This document shows, one piece after another, positions 8,828 to 17,708 of a stretch of 64,000 nt of DNA. The notes under the pieces were generated by a model that ran no database searches, was not told the DNA's origin, and worked only from the letters and a program-made list of their open reading frames with translations. Where the stretch lies: assembly GCA_963761985.1 (NCBI GenBank), contig CAVXIT010000010.1, positions 186,001 through 250,000 of the forward strand, given 5' to 3'. Numbering within the stretch: the first letter of the stretch is position 1; each line of letters starts with the position of its first letter. This stretch comes from JACCTH01 sp963761985 (GTDB taxonomy: Bacteria > Actinomycetota > Acidimicrobiia > Spongiisociales > ZC4RG35). Both the position numbers and the translations under genes were made by a program.

Positions 8828-10669
8828 GTGGCCGACATGGTGCAACAGCCTCTCACGATCTACGACCTGCAATCGCGCGAGGACGCCAAGATCAACATTC
8901 GCCGCTTGCCCGACCTGGTCCGGCGAGCGTCCCGACTGGTTCTCACTGCGGGCAGACGGGAGTTCATCGTTTCGACCGCGTTGCAGGTCGTCTCGGCCGC
9001 TGCGATCGGGGTGCAGCTCCTTGTCGGGCGCGGCGCACTCCAGGAACTGCTCGAAGCCGATCGGTCCGGGACCGGGTTAAGCGCGGTGGCTCCCTGGGCC
9101 GTGGGTCTGGCGGCACTGACGGCGCTATCGCTTTTCGCCTCCGCCGTTCAGCGTGAGCAACAACAGATCCTCGGCGAGCTTGTCAGCCGTTACATGCACG
9201 GACGGGCACTGGCCATCGCAGCCAAAGTCGAGCTCGCCGCATTCGAGCACCCCGATTTCCACAACCGGCTGCAACGGGTCCAAACGGGATCACATCAGCC
9301 GCTGAACATGGTCTTCGGTGTGAGCGGGCTCATTTCGGCGCTCGTCGGTGTCATCGGGGTTTCAGTTGCGCTGATCGCCATCGAACCGCTGTTGATTCCG
9401 CTGGTACTCACTGTGCTCCTGCCGGCGTGGTTGGCAGCATCTCGGCGGAGTTCTGCGTTCTGGAGTTTCTTCTGGCGGATGACTCCTTCTGACCGGGAAC
9501 GCAACTACGTCGGCAGTCTGCTCAGCGGACGCGATGAGGCCAAGGAAGTCCGCGCCTTCGGCCTGGCGCGGCTTTTGCTTGATCGCTGGAATCGGCTTTT
9601 TGATCACCGGCTTTCCGAGCTCCGCAAGGTCGCCCGCCGCCAGCTTTTCTTCACTCTGTTGTCGACTGCTGCCATTGGAGTGTTGTTGGGAGCGATCATC
9701 CTGCTCGTTGCGTTGCTCGCGTCGAGCGGTCGGGTCACCCTCGCCGAGGCTGGCGTGGCCATCGCCGGCATCGCGGTGGTTGGGGCCCGGCTCGCTGGCG
9801 CCGGATGGTCGGTGAGCACCCTTTCCGAAGCCGGCTACTACCTCGACGACTTCGATATCTTCCTGGAACTGGGCCGCGAGCCGGCTCCGGCGACGGGCGC
9901 CACTCCCCGGGATTTCACCCAGATCACTGCCACCGATGTGACCTTCACCTATCCAAGCGCGAGCGAGCCCGCTTTGGTCGACGTCTCACTCCACATCGAC
10001 CGTGGCGAGGTAGTCGCCCTCGTCGGCGAAAACGGATCCGGGAAGTCGACGTTGGCCAAACTTCTCGCTGGCCTCTACCGACCCGACGTCGGCTCGGTGG
10101 CGTGGGATGGCGTGGACATTTCGTCCTTTGATCAAACGGAGTTCAGCCGGCAGGTGGCGATCATCTTTCAGGACTTCTTGCGCTACCACCTCTCGGCCTC
10201 CGACAACATCGGTCTCGGCCGGCACGAGGCGGCCGGCGATCGCGAGGCGATCAGCGGCGCGGCCAACCAGGCCGGGGCCGATGGCTTCATCGAGAAACTG
10301 GCCCAGGGCTACGACACCTTGCTCGGTCCTGAGTTTCTCGGCGGAGTCGACCTCTCGGTCGGGCAATGGCAGCGAATGGCGCTGGCCCGAGCCTTTTTCC
10401 GCAATGCTCCGCTGGTCATCCTCGATGAACCGACCGCAGCCCTCGACGCCCGCGCCGAGCATGAGCTATTCGAGAAGATTCGGAGTCTGCTTGCGGGCCG
10501 GACGGTGCTCCTCATCTCTCACCGATTTTCCTCGGTCCTCACCGCCGACCGCGTCTACGTCCTGCATGAGGGCCGGGTGGTCGAGGAAGGCACCCATCAC
10601 GAACTTCTGGCCGCCGACGGCCGCTACGCCGAGATGTTCAACCTCCAGGCCGCTTCCTACCTCGCCTAA
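8828..10669 (+). CDS. ABC exporter, fused transmembrane and ATPase domains
   Basis: A 613-residue half-transporter starting at GTG 8828. Hydrophobic helices occur near residues 45-66, 88-106, 158-200 and 270-300, then a nucleotide-binding domain: Walker A GENGSGKST near 400, Q-loop IIFQDFLRY, signature LSVGQWQ in place of LSGGQ near 508, Walker B LVILDEPTAALD near 530 and switch His in LISHRFSS. The LSxGQWQ signature is typical of exporters for peptides or other amphiphiles. The substrate is unknown. It is followed by 230 bp carrying the ilvB leader. Confidence 0.88.
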   Translation: MADMVQQPLTIYDLQSREDAKINIRRLPDLVRRASRLVLTAGRREFIVSTALQVVSAAAIGVQLLVGRGALQELLEADRSGTGLSAVAPWAVGLAALTALSLFASAVQREQQQILGELVSRYMHGRALAIAAKVELAAFEHPDFHNRLQRVQTGSHQPLNMVFGVSGLISALVGVIGVSVALIAIEPLLIPLVLTVLLPAWLAASRRSSAFWSFFWRMTPSDRERNYVGSLLSGRDEAKEVRAFGLARLLLDRWNRLFDHRLSELRKVARRQLFFTLLSTAAIGVLLGAIILLVALLASSGRVTLAEAGVAIAGIAVVGARLAGAGWSVSTLSEAGYYLDDFDIFLELGREPAPATGATPRDFTQITATDVTFTYPSASEPALVDVSLHIDRGEVVALVGENGSGKSTLAKLLAGLYRPDVGSVAWDGVDISSFDQTEFSRQVAIIFQDFLRYHLSASDNIGLGRHEAAGDREAISGAANQAGADGFIEKLAQGYDTLLGPEFLGGVDLSVGQWQRMALARAFFRNAPLVILDEPTAALDARAEHELFEKIRSLLAGRTVLLISHRFSSVLTADRVYVLHEGRVVEEGTHHELLAADGRYAEMFNLQAASYLA

Positions 10670-10731
10670 AGAAGTTTTATCAGCCAGACCGACACTTGCT
10701 CTGCCGGCGGTTTGGACGCGGAGAACGAACT

Positions 10732-10760
10732 TTCCTTCCGCGGCCTCGCGCCGATATACT
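10732..10760 (+). promoter_or_regulatory. Possible ilvB promoter
   Basis: TATACT at 10755-10760 is a good -10 box. A weak TTCCTT at 10732-10737 has 17-bp spacing. Transcription would begin about 10767, leaving almost no untranslated sequence before the leader ATG at 10770. Confidence 0.4.
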
Positions 10761-10769
10761 CCGTAGGCA

Positions 10770-10814
10770 ATGACCGCAGTGGCATCAACTCTGGCGATTC
10801 TCGTACTTCCGTAG
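10770..10814 (+). CDS. ilvB operon leader peptide (14 residues)
   Basis: Reads MTAVASTLAILVLP and stops at TAG 10812-10814. Six of 14 codons are Val, Leu or Ile (GTG, CTG, ATT, CTC, GTA, CTT), the end products of the operon. It sits directly before two hairpins and 86 bp before ilvB, as in known attenuation leaders. Translation speed here would report charging of tRNA-Val, -Leu and -Ile. Confidence 0.8.
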   Translation: MTAVASTLAILVLP

Positions 10815-10871
10815 CGCACACGCTTCAACCCGCGTGTGCGCCTTCACAGCCCTCCCCTCGGGAGGGTTTTT
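10814..10871 (+). terminator. ilvB attenuator: pause-type hairpin plus intrinsic terminator
   Basis: GCGCACACGC (10814-10823) pairs perfectly with GCGTGTGCGC (10832-10841). The terminator is CCCTCCC (10850-10856), loop CTC, GGGAGGG (10860-10866), followed by five T residues. The first stem begins at the leader stop codon, so a stalled ribosome would cover it. A clear alternative anti-terminator was not worked out by eye. Confidence 0.8.
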
Positions 10872-10900
10872 CATTACCTAACTAAGGCAAAGAGGAAACC

Positions 10901-12625
10901 ATGACCAAGATGACCGGAGCTCAGGCACTCATCGCCTCACTCGAGCACGAGGGCGTCGACGTCGTATTTGGCGTCCCCGGCGGCGCCATCCTGCCTGCCT
11001 ACGACCCGCTCCTCGACTCCCCCATTCGTCACGTTCTCGCCCGTCACGAACAGGGGGCGGGGCACATGGCCGAAGGCTATGCGTGGGCCACGGGCCGGGT
11101 CGGGGTATGCATCGCCACCTCCGGTCCCGGAGCGACGAACCTCGTCACGCCCCTGGCCGATGCGTTGATGGACTCTGTGCCGATTGTGGCAATCACCGGC
11201 CAGGTCCCCACCAGTTCTGTTGGAAACGACGCCTTCCAGGAGGCGTACACCACCGGAATCACAATGCCGGCGACAAAACACAACTACTTCGTGACCGATC
11301 CCGGCGAGATCACCGATGTCATCCACGAGGCTTTTCACATCGCCTCCACGGGCCGACCAGGGCCGGTGCTCGTCGATTTGCCCAAGGACATCCTTAACCA
11401 GTCCACGACCTGGCGCAGGCCCAACGATCTAGCTCTGCCGGGCTACAAGCCGACGTTCGACGGCCATCCCCGCCGCATCAAAGAAGCAGTCGAGATGATT
11501 TACAAGGCCAAGCGGCCGGTGCTCTACGTCGGTGGTGGAGTCATCAAAGCCAACGGCGCGGAGGCGCTGAAAAAGTTGGCGGAGGCCACCGGGATCCCGG
11601 TTACGACCACATTGATGGGCCGGGGTGCCTTTCCTGATTCCCATCCCCTCGCAATGGGGATGCCGGGCATGCATGGCACCTACACCGCGATCACCTCGAT
11701 CCAAAAAGCCGACCTGCTCATCGCGGTTGGCGTGCGCTTCGACGATCGCGTCACCGGCAACCCGAAGTTTTTCGCACCGCATGCCAAGGTGATCCACATC
11801 GACGTCGACCCCGCCGAGATCGGCAAGGTCCGTTTCGCCGACATCCCGATTGTTGGCGACGCAGGTCGCATCCTCAGCCAGCTGCTCGCGGTATGGGGCG
11901 AACGCGAGACGCCGGACCGCAACGCCTGGCTCGAGACAATCGACCGCTGGAAGACCGAGTATCCGCTTCGCTATCAGCAGACCCCCGACGGTCCGATCAA
12001 ACCGCAGTTTGTCGTCGAGGAGCTCTATCGCTTGACCGGAGGCGACGCCACGATCGTCGCCGGCGTTGGCCAGCACCAAATGTGGGCGAGCCAGTATTGG
12101 AAATTCGAGGACCCGAGGCGGTGGATCAATTCGGGCGGACTCGGAACGATGGGTTTCGCCGTCCCTGCCGCGATCGGTGCCAAGGCCGGCACTCCCGACG
12201 AGCTGGTCTTCGCCCTCGACGGCGATGGCTGCTTCCAGATGACGTTCAACGAGCTCATCACCGCTTCAACCGAGAACATCCCCGTGAAGATCGCCGTGTT
12301 CAACAACGGCGTCCACGGCATGGTCACCCAGTGGCAGCGCCTGTTCTACAACAGCCGCTTTTCCGGCACCTTCCTCGGCGACGGGGTCGACTACCCCAAG
12401 CTGGCGGAATCGCTTGGGTGCGTGGGACTCAAAGCCGAGAACCCAGACGAGCTCGGACCGACGTTGGAAAAGGCGCTGGCGATCGACGACAAGCCGGTGG
12501 TTGTGGAAGTCGTGGTCGACCGGGAAGAGATGGTCTTCCCGATGGTTCCTGCCGGGGGCTCGAACGACGAGGTGATTCTCGGGCCGACCGAGAAGGTCAT
12601 CAGCCCGGCGAGCGACTTGCCGTGA
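10901..12625 (+). CDS. ilvB: Acetolactate synthase, catalytic subunit
   Basis: Condenses pyruvate with pyruvate or 2-oxobutyrate, the first common step of branched-chain amino acid synthesis; needs ThDP, Mg2+ and FAD. 574 residues, usual length. The ThDP-activating Glu is E50 in ARHEQGAGHMAEGYA. The central FAD domain includes GVRFDDRVTGN. The ThDP motif starts with DGDGCFQMTFNEL near residue 440 and ends at VFNNGVHGMV. The start ATG has an AGAGGAAA ribosome site. GTGA at 12622-12625 couples it to ilvN. Expression is probably set by the upstream attenuator. Confidence 0.97.
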   Translation: MTKMTGAQALIASLEHEGVDVVFGVPGGAILPAYDPLLDSPIRHVLARHEQGAGHMAEGYAWATGRVGVCIATSGPGATNLVTPLADALMDSVPIVAITGQVPTSSVGNDAFQEAYTTGITMPATKHNYFVTDPGEITDVIHEAFHIASTGRPGPVLVDLPKDILNQSTTWRRPNDLALPGYKPTFDGHPRRIKEAVEMIYKAKRPVLYVGGGVIKANGAEALKKLAEATGIPVTTTLMGRGAFPDSHPLAMGMPGMHGTYTAITSIQKADLLIAVGVRFDDRVTGNPKFFAPHAKVIHIDVDPAEIGKVRFADIPIVGDAGRILSQLLAVWGERETPDRNAWLETIDRWKTEYPLRYQQTPDGPIKPQFVVEELYRLTGGDATIVAGVGQHQMWASQYWKFEDPRRWINSGGLGTMGFAVPAAIGAKAGTPDELVFALDGDGCFQMTFNELITASTENIPVKIAVFNNGVHGMVTQWQRLFYNSRFSGTFLGDGVDYPKLAESLGCVGLKAENPDELGPTLEKALAIDDKPVVVEVVVDREEMVFPMVPAGGSNDEVILGPTEKVISPASDLP

Positions 12626-13128
12626 ACCACACGTTGTCGGTGGTCGTCGAAGACAAGCCGGGGGTGCTGGCCCGCGTGTCGTCGCTGCTGGCACGGCGGG
12701 GGTTCAACATCCATTCGCTAGCCGTGGGCCCCTCCCACGAGGACGGCATGTCCAGGATGACCGTGGTGGTGGAGGCGCCGGACGTCGAGCAGGTCAAGAA
12801 GCAGCTCCACAAACTGATCAACGTCGTCCGCATTTCCGAGTTCGATCCGGCCACCATCATCGAGCGTGAGATCATGCTCGTCCGGGTCTCGGGTGGGCCC
12901 GGGAAGCGAGGCGAGATTCTCGAGATTGCTTCGATCTTCGACGCAATCGCGGTCGACGTCGGACCCAACGCGATCACGTTCCAGATCGCCGGCGACCCTC
13001 GCAAGGTCAATGATTTTCTCGAACTGGTGCGGCCCTACGGTTTGGTCGAATTGGTCAAGTCAGGGCGGGTGGCGCTCTCGCGGGAGCTCAAAGGCAGGTC
13101 AGGTCCGAGGTTGCGGGCCGTCAACTGA
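12622..13128 (+). CDS. ilvN: Acetolactate synthase, regulatory subunit
   Basis: Small subunit that activates IlvB and gives valine feedback inhibition. 168 residues from GTG 12622, which overlaps the ilvB stop. The N-terminal ACT domain reads VVVEDKPGVLARVSSLLARR and GFNIHSLAVGPS; the C-terminal domain (from about residue 80) has REIMLVRV and DVGPNAITFQIAGD. The frame is open far upstream, but family homology begins at this GTG. It is followed after 10 bp by ilvC. Confidence 0.95.
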   Translation: MNHTLSVVVEDKPGVLARVSSLLARRGFNIHSLAVGPSHEDGMSRMTVVVEAPDVEQVKKQLHKLINVVRISEFDPATIIEREIMLVRVSGGPGKRGEILEIASIFDAIAVDVGPNAITFQIAGDPRKVNDFLELVRPYGLVELVKSGRVALSRELKGRSGPRLRAVN

Positions 13129-13138
13129 GGAGGAACCG

Positions 13139-14143
13139 ATGGGCAAGATCTACTACGAGGGCGACGCCGACCCGTCCCTGATCAAGGGGCGCAAAGTGGC
13201 CGTGATCGGGTATGGCAGCCAGGGGCACGCCCATGCCCTCAATCTTGCCGAGTCCGGGGTGGAGGTGGTCGTCGGTCTCCGACCGGATTCGTCCTCGGCT
13301 GAGAAGGCCAGCGAGGCCGGCCTCAAGGTCATGACCCCATCTGAAGCGGCGGGTTGGGCCGATGTGATCATGATGCTGGTTCCCGACCAGCACATGGGCG
13401 ACCTCTTCCGCGATGAAATTGCCCTGCAACTCGCCAAGGGCGACGCCCTCATGTTCGCTCATGGGTTCAACATCCATTACGGGGCGGTCCTGCCTCCCGA
13501 CGATGTTGACGTCCTCATGGTTGCACCCAAAGGCCCAGGGCACCTTGTCCGCCGCACCTACACGGAAGGATCGGGCGTGCCGTGTCTCCTCGCCGTTCAT
13601 CAAGACGCCACCGGCAAGGCCCACGATCTCGGGCTCTCTTACGCCGCCGCCCTCGGCGGGGCGCGCGCCGGGGTGCTCGAAACGACTTTCAAAGAAGAAA
13701 CCGAGACTGACCTCTTCGGCGAGCAGGTCATCCTCTGCGGAGGGGTGTCGGCCCTCATCAAGGGAGCCTATGAGACTCTGGTCGAGGCTGGCTATCAACC
13801 GGAGTCCGCCTACTTCGAGACGCTGCACGAGCTCAAGCTCATCGTCGACCTCCTCTACGAAGGCGGCCTGTCCTGGATGCGCTATTCGATCTCCGACACG
13901 GCCGAATACGGCGACTACACCCGCGGCTCTCGCATCGTCACCGACGAGACCAAAGAGGAGATGAAGAAAGTACTGGCCGAGATCCAGTCGGGAGCCTTCG
14001 CCAACGAATGGCTCGCCCAGGCGCGGGAGGGAGCTCCTTTCCTGCTCGAGCAACGCCAGGCCAACCGCAACCACCCGATCGAAACTGTGGGCCGCGAGCT
14101 GCGGGGGCTCATGCCGTTCCTCACTCCCAAGGAAGCACCATGA
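13139..14143 (+). CDS. ilvC: Ketol-acid reductoisomerase (class I)
   Basis: Isomerises and reduces 2-acetolactate (or 2-aceto-2-hydroxybutyrate) with NAD(P)H and Mg2+. 334 residues, typical for the short class I enzyme. Rossmann motif VIGYGSQGHAHALNL at about 23-37, cofactor loop LRPDSSSAEKA, MVAPKGPGHLVR, metal-binding acidic segment FKEETETDLFGEQ with Asp and Glu, and C-terminal ISDTAEYGD. A strong GAGGAGGA ribosome site precedes ATG 13139. The stop overlaps the leuA start (ATGA). Confidence 0.97.
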   Translation: MGKIYYEGDADPSLIKGRKVAVIGYGSQGHAHALNLAESGVEVVVGLRPDSSSAEKASEAGLKVMTPSEAAGWADVIMMLVPDQHMGDLFRDEIALQLAKGDALMFAHGFNIHYGAVLPPDDVDVLMVAPKGPGHLVRRTYTEGSGVPCLLAVHQDATGKAHDLGLSYAAALGGARAGVLETTFKEETETDLFGEQVILCGGVSALIKGAYETLVEAGYQPESAYFETLHELKLIVDLLYEGGLSWMRYSISDTAEYGDYTRGSRIVTDETKEEMKKVLAEIQSGAFANEWLAQAREGAPFLLEQRQANRNHPIETVGRELRGLMPFLTPKEAP

Positions 14144-15657
14144 ACTCAAAACCCTTCTCGGACCGACTGGTGATTTTCGACACGACGCTGCGCGATGGTG
14201 AGCAAGCGCCCGGTATCGCTCTCACCCCCGAAGAGAAGGTGACGATCGCCCATCAGCTGGCTCGCCTCCGCGTCGACATCCTCGAAGCCGGTTTTGCCGC
14301 TTCCTCCCCGGGCGACTTCGAGGCGGTGTCCCGCATCGCGCGCGAAGTCAAGGGACCGGTGATCGCCTCCCTGGCCCGCGCCCACCCCGACGACATCGAC
14401 CGCTCCTACGACGCTCTCAAGGATGCCGAGAAATTTCGGATCCACGTCTTCATGTCGACTTCCCCGATCCACATGGAGAAGATGCTGCGCATGACCCCCG
14501 AGGAGGTTTTTCGGGCGAGTGTCGAAGGCGTCCGCCGCGCCAAGAAGTACACCGACGACGTCGAGTTTTCGCCCCAGGACGCGACTCGCTCCGACCCCGA
14601 CTTCATGATCTCGGTTTGTCGAGCAGCGGTGGAAGCCGGGGCGACAACAATCAATATTCCCGACACCGTTGGCTTCGCGACGCCGCGCGACTTTGTCGAG
14701 CTGCTCGAGCGAGTATTCAAGGAAGTCAAGGGTGATCGCGACGACGTGGTCATGTCAGTCCACTGCCATGACGATCTGGGTCTGGCGGTCGCCAACTCCC
14801 TGTCATCTATCGCTGCCGGTGCTCGCCAGATCGAAGGAGCCATCAACGGCATCGGCGAGCGGGCCGGCAACACATCAATCGAGGAGGTGGTGATGGCGGT
14901 GAAGACCCGCCAGGACGCTTACGAGGTCGAGCTCGGAGTCGACACCACCCAGCTCTATGAGACCTCACGCCTGGTCTCCCGGCTGACGGGATATCCGGTG
15001 CAGTTCAACAAAGCAGTCGTCGGACGTAATGCGTTCGCCCACGAATCCGGAATCCATCAGCACGGGGTCCTCCGCGACAAAGAGACTTACGAGATCATGG
15101 AGGCCGCCGATGTCGGCCAGCAGGCCGCGCAGATCGTGCTCGGCAAACATTCGGGACGCGCCGGTTTTGCCGACGCCCTCCACAAGATGGAGATCGTGCT
15201 CGAGGAAGAGTCCTTCTCCCGCGCCTTCGAGCGTTTCAAGCAGCTTGCCGACCGCAAGGTGCAGATCGGCGAAGACGAGGTCAGGGCCATCGTCGAGGAC
15301 CAATTCGGCCCGACGACCCAACGGATTCGACTCATTGGACTACACGTGGCCGGCGGCAACGAGGTAACCCCGACCGCCACGGTCCGGGTCGAGAAGGATG
15401 GAACCGAGCAGGTGTTTTCCGGACAAGGAGATGGGATGGTGCATGCCGCCTTCGCTGCCCTGCGACTTGCCTTCGGGATAGATCCGAAGCTGATCGACTA
15501 CCGGGTGGTGCCAGTGACGTCGGGTGCCGATGCGATGGCCGAGATCAGCGTCGTGGTCCAGGTTGGAGAGCGAACCTACTCGGGTCACTCGATCAACACC
15601 GATGTCGTGGAGGGCTCCGCCGAAGCCTTCGCTAACGCCCTCAACAAGACCGCCTAA
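14140..15657 (+). CDS. leuA: 2-Isopropylmalate synthase
   Basis: Joins acetyl-CoA and 2-oxoisovalerate, the committed step to leucine. 505 residues. Signatures: FDTTLRDGEQAPG at the N-terminus, SVHCHDDLGLAVAN with metal-binding His, GIGERAGNTS, and NAFAHESGIHQHG. The C-terminal 130 residues form the LeuA dimer/regulatory domain (AGGNEVTPTATVRV, YRVVPVTSGADAMAE) that binds leucine. ATG 14140 overlaps the ilvC stop, so it is translationally coupled as the last gene of the attenuated operon. leuB is 5 kb away, outside this operon. Citramalate synthase is unlikely given the length and motifs. Confidence 0.95.
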   Translation: MNSKPFSDRLVIFDTTLRDGEQAPGIALTPEEKVTIAHQLARLRVDILEAGFAASSPGDFEAVSRIAREVKGPVIASLARAHPDDIDRSYDALKDAEKFRIHVFMSTSPIHMEKMLRMTPEEVFRASVEGVRRAKKYTDDVEFSPQDATRSDPDFMISVCRAAVEAGATTINIPDTVGFATPRDFVELLERVFKEVKGDRDDVVMSVHCHDDLGLAVANSLSSIAAGARQIEGAINGIGERAGNTSIEEVVMAVKTRQDAYEVELGVDTTQLYETSRLVSRLTGYPVQFNKAVVGRNAFAHESGIHQHGVLRDKETYEIMEAADVGQQAAQIVLGKHSGRAGFADALHKMEIVLEEESFSRAFERFKQLADRKVQIGEDEVRAIVEDQFGPTTQRIRLIGLHVAGGNEVTPTATVRVEKDGTEQVFSGQGDGMVHAAFAALRLAFGIDPKLIDYRVVPVTSGADAMAEISVVVQVGERTYSGHSINTDVVEGSAEAFANALNKTA

Positions 15658-15686
15658 CCTCTCTCGGGACTCGATACCAAGAGAGG
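15658..15686 (+). promoter_or_regulatory. Hairpin covering the lipoprotein ribosome-binding site
   Basis: CCTCTCT (15658-15664) can pair with AGAGAGG (15680-15686), which is also the ribosome-binding site three bases before ATG 15690. No T-run follows, so it is not an intrinsic terminator. It could lower initiation unless upstream translation opens it. Confidence 0.4.
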
Positions 15687-15689
15687 AAA

Positions 15690-16370
15690 ATGACTATTTC
15701 ACGCTGGCGGCTCGTCGCCATCCTGGGGGTTTTGCTTCTGGCCGTGGCGGCTTGCGGCAGCGGTACGACCGAAACGACCGCTGATGACACAGACACGACT
15801 GCGGAGGCCGCGGCAACTACCGCGGCGACCGAGGAAACGTCTGATCCCGGCAGCGTCGGTAGTTTCGGCGACATGCCCGCCGAATGCATCGAAGCCTTCC
15901 GTGCTTATCTGCGCGAGATCGAACCGATCGTCGAAGACTTCGATTTTGAATCGTCGACGATGGCAGAGTTCGAGGCCGTGGCTCAACAATTCGAGGACAC
16001 GAGTACCGAGTTCGAGGAGGAGACCGAAGCCTGCCCCGACCTCGACCTCGATACCGAGGAATCGTTTGCTGCGATGATCGAGTTTGCCGAGAGCGAGGCG
16101 CCGGGAACCGCTGGGTATTTCCGGTTCTTGCAGCAGTTCATCGGCGACGGTTCCACGACGGGCGTCAGCGCATCTGGCGATTGCGAAACCGACATCGCGT
16201 CGGTCCAGGAATTCATTGACCAGGCTGACTCGATTGGCGACCTCACGGTTGCTCAAACCATGGAATTCAGCGGGCTGCTCGGAGCCGTCAGCGCCGAGTG
16301 CTCGCCGGAACGGCTGGAAGAGTTCTTCTCCGAAGAAGATGTGGCGGCCTTTATGGAGGACGCGGGCTGA
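15690..16370 (+). CDS. Acidic lipoprotein of unknown function
   Basis: 226 residues. MTISRWRL, a hydrophobic segment and the lipobox AVAAC put the lipidated Cys at residue 22. A Thr/Ala/Glu-rich linker (about 24-52) is followed by a strongly acidic, mostly helical domain with four Cys, which could form two disulfides. No known family was recognised. It follows leuA by 32 bp. The exposed acidic domain outside the membrane suggests a structural or binding role, but nothing specific can be claimed. Confidence 0.75.
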   Translation: MTISRWRLVAILGVLLLAVAACGSGTTETTADDTDTTAEAAATTAATEETSDPGSVGSFGDMPAECIEAFRAYLREIEPIVEDFDFESSTMAEFEAVAQQFEDTSTEFEEETEACPDLDLDTEESFAAMIEFAESEAPGTAGYFRFLQQFIGDGSTTGVSASGDCETDIASVQEFIDQADSIGDLTVAQTMEFSGLLGAVSAECSPERLEEFFSEEDVAAFMEDAG

Positions 16371-16419
16371 GACCCATCCGGGAGAACAACTATTAGTACC
16401 GGGCTTAGGGCTCGGCCTG

Positions 16420-17708
16420 GTGGCCGTGCTCGTCCTGATGACGGGCTTCTTCGTAGCGGGCGAGTTCGCGTTGGTGGCCGTCGATCGGAGCCGGGTCAAG
16501 CGACTCGCGGCCGAGGGCGATCGCCGGGCAGCTCAGGTGGAGAAGTCGCTCTCGCGGCTTTCGTTCGAGCTGTCCGGAGCCCAGCTCGGAATCACGATCA
16601 CTTCGCTCATTACAGGGGCGATTGCCGAGCCGGCACTCTCGGGGATCTTCGAGCCGCTGCTCGACCGTATCGGATGGGAGGGCGTCACCGACCGTCCCGT
16701 GGTCGCAATTGGTCTCGCGCTTCTCGTGGCGAACCTCGCGGCAATGCTCGGCGAGTTGATTCCCAAGAACTTCGCCCTCGCCCGCCCCTTCGTAACCGCC
16801 AAAGCGATTTCGATCCCGATGTCCTGGCTCAACGGGCTGCTGCGACCGATCATCCTCCTCTTGAATCGAGCCGCCAACTGGACGGTCCGCAAATTTGGGA
16901 TCGAGCCCCGAGAGGAGTTGGCCGGAGTCCGCTCCCTCGAGGAGCTGGAATTGATCATCCGGTCCTCGGGGGAAGAGGGCGAGCTCGACGATGCCGAGCT
17001 GTCACTGCTCACCCGTGCCATCTCCTTCACCGAGAAGGTCGCGGCCGATGTCATGGTCCCCCGCGTTTCCGTCGAGGGTTTGACCCGATTCGACTCCGTC
17101 GCCGACCTTCGCCGGATCTCACGCAAGACCGGGCACTCCCGGTTCCCGATCTTCGGCGTGGATCAGGACGAGATCGTCGGTGTGGTTCACGTCAAAGACA
17201 CCTTCCAGATCCAGCCGGAGCGGCGTTCGATCACTCCACTGGGCTCATATCGCCAAACCCGCCCTCATCGTCCCCGAGTCGCGCCAGCTCGACGACCTGC
17301 TCGTCGACATGCAGCGACAAAGCCGGGCGCTGTCGGTGGTGGTGGACGAGTACGGCGGCTTCGCCGGGATCGTGACGGTTGAAGACCTGCTCGAGGAGAT
17401 CCTCGGAGAAATCAGTGACGAGCACGACGCTCCGGGATCCGCCACTGCGACTCTCAGACGGGAGCCGGCGAACAAATCGAAGTCGAGGGCCTGACCAACC
17501 GGCATCGACCTCGAGGAGCAATTCGATCTGGTGCTACCCGATGGCCGCTTCGAAACTCTCGGCGGCTTTCTGATTTCTCAATTGGGCCGATTCCCCGAAG
17601 TCGGCGAAAAGGTCGCAGCTTCGGAACCCTTCCTCTTCGAGGTTCTGGCCAATGGACGGTCACCGGCTCGATCGCATCGGCGTCAGCCGGCTGGAGACGA
17701 CGCGATGA
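16420..17708 (+). pseudogene. CNNM/CorC-type transporter (DUF21-CBS-CorC), several frame changes
   Basis: Membrane protein of the CNNM/HlyC/CorC family linked to Mg2+/Co2+ transport. The DUF21 membrane domain (FFVAGEFALVAV, LSGAQLGITITSL, LGELIPKNFALARP), the CBS pair (VMVPRVSVEGL, HSRFPIFG, VVDEYGGFAGIVTVEDLLEE) and the CorC_HlyC end (FETLGGFLISQLGRFPEVG, DGHRLDRIGVSRLE) are all present but in different frames. Breaks lie near 17240, 17455, 17495 and 17650. No clear start exists: GTG 16420 and ATG 16438 are candidates. The stop overlaps the next gene as ATGA, which supports 17708 as the true end. Sequencing error or real decay cannot be separated here. Confidence 0.75.
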
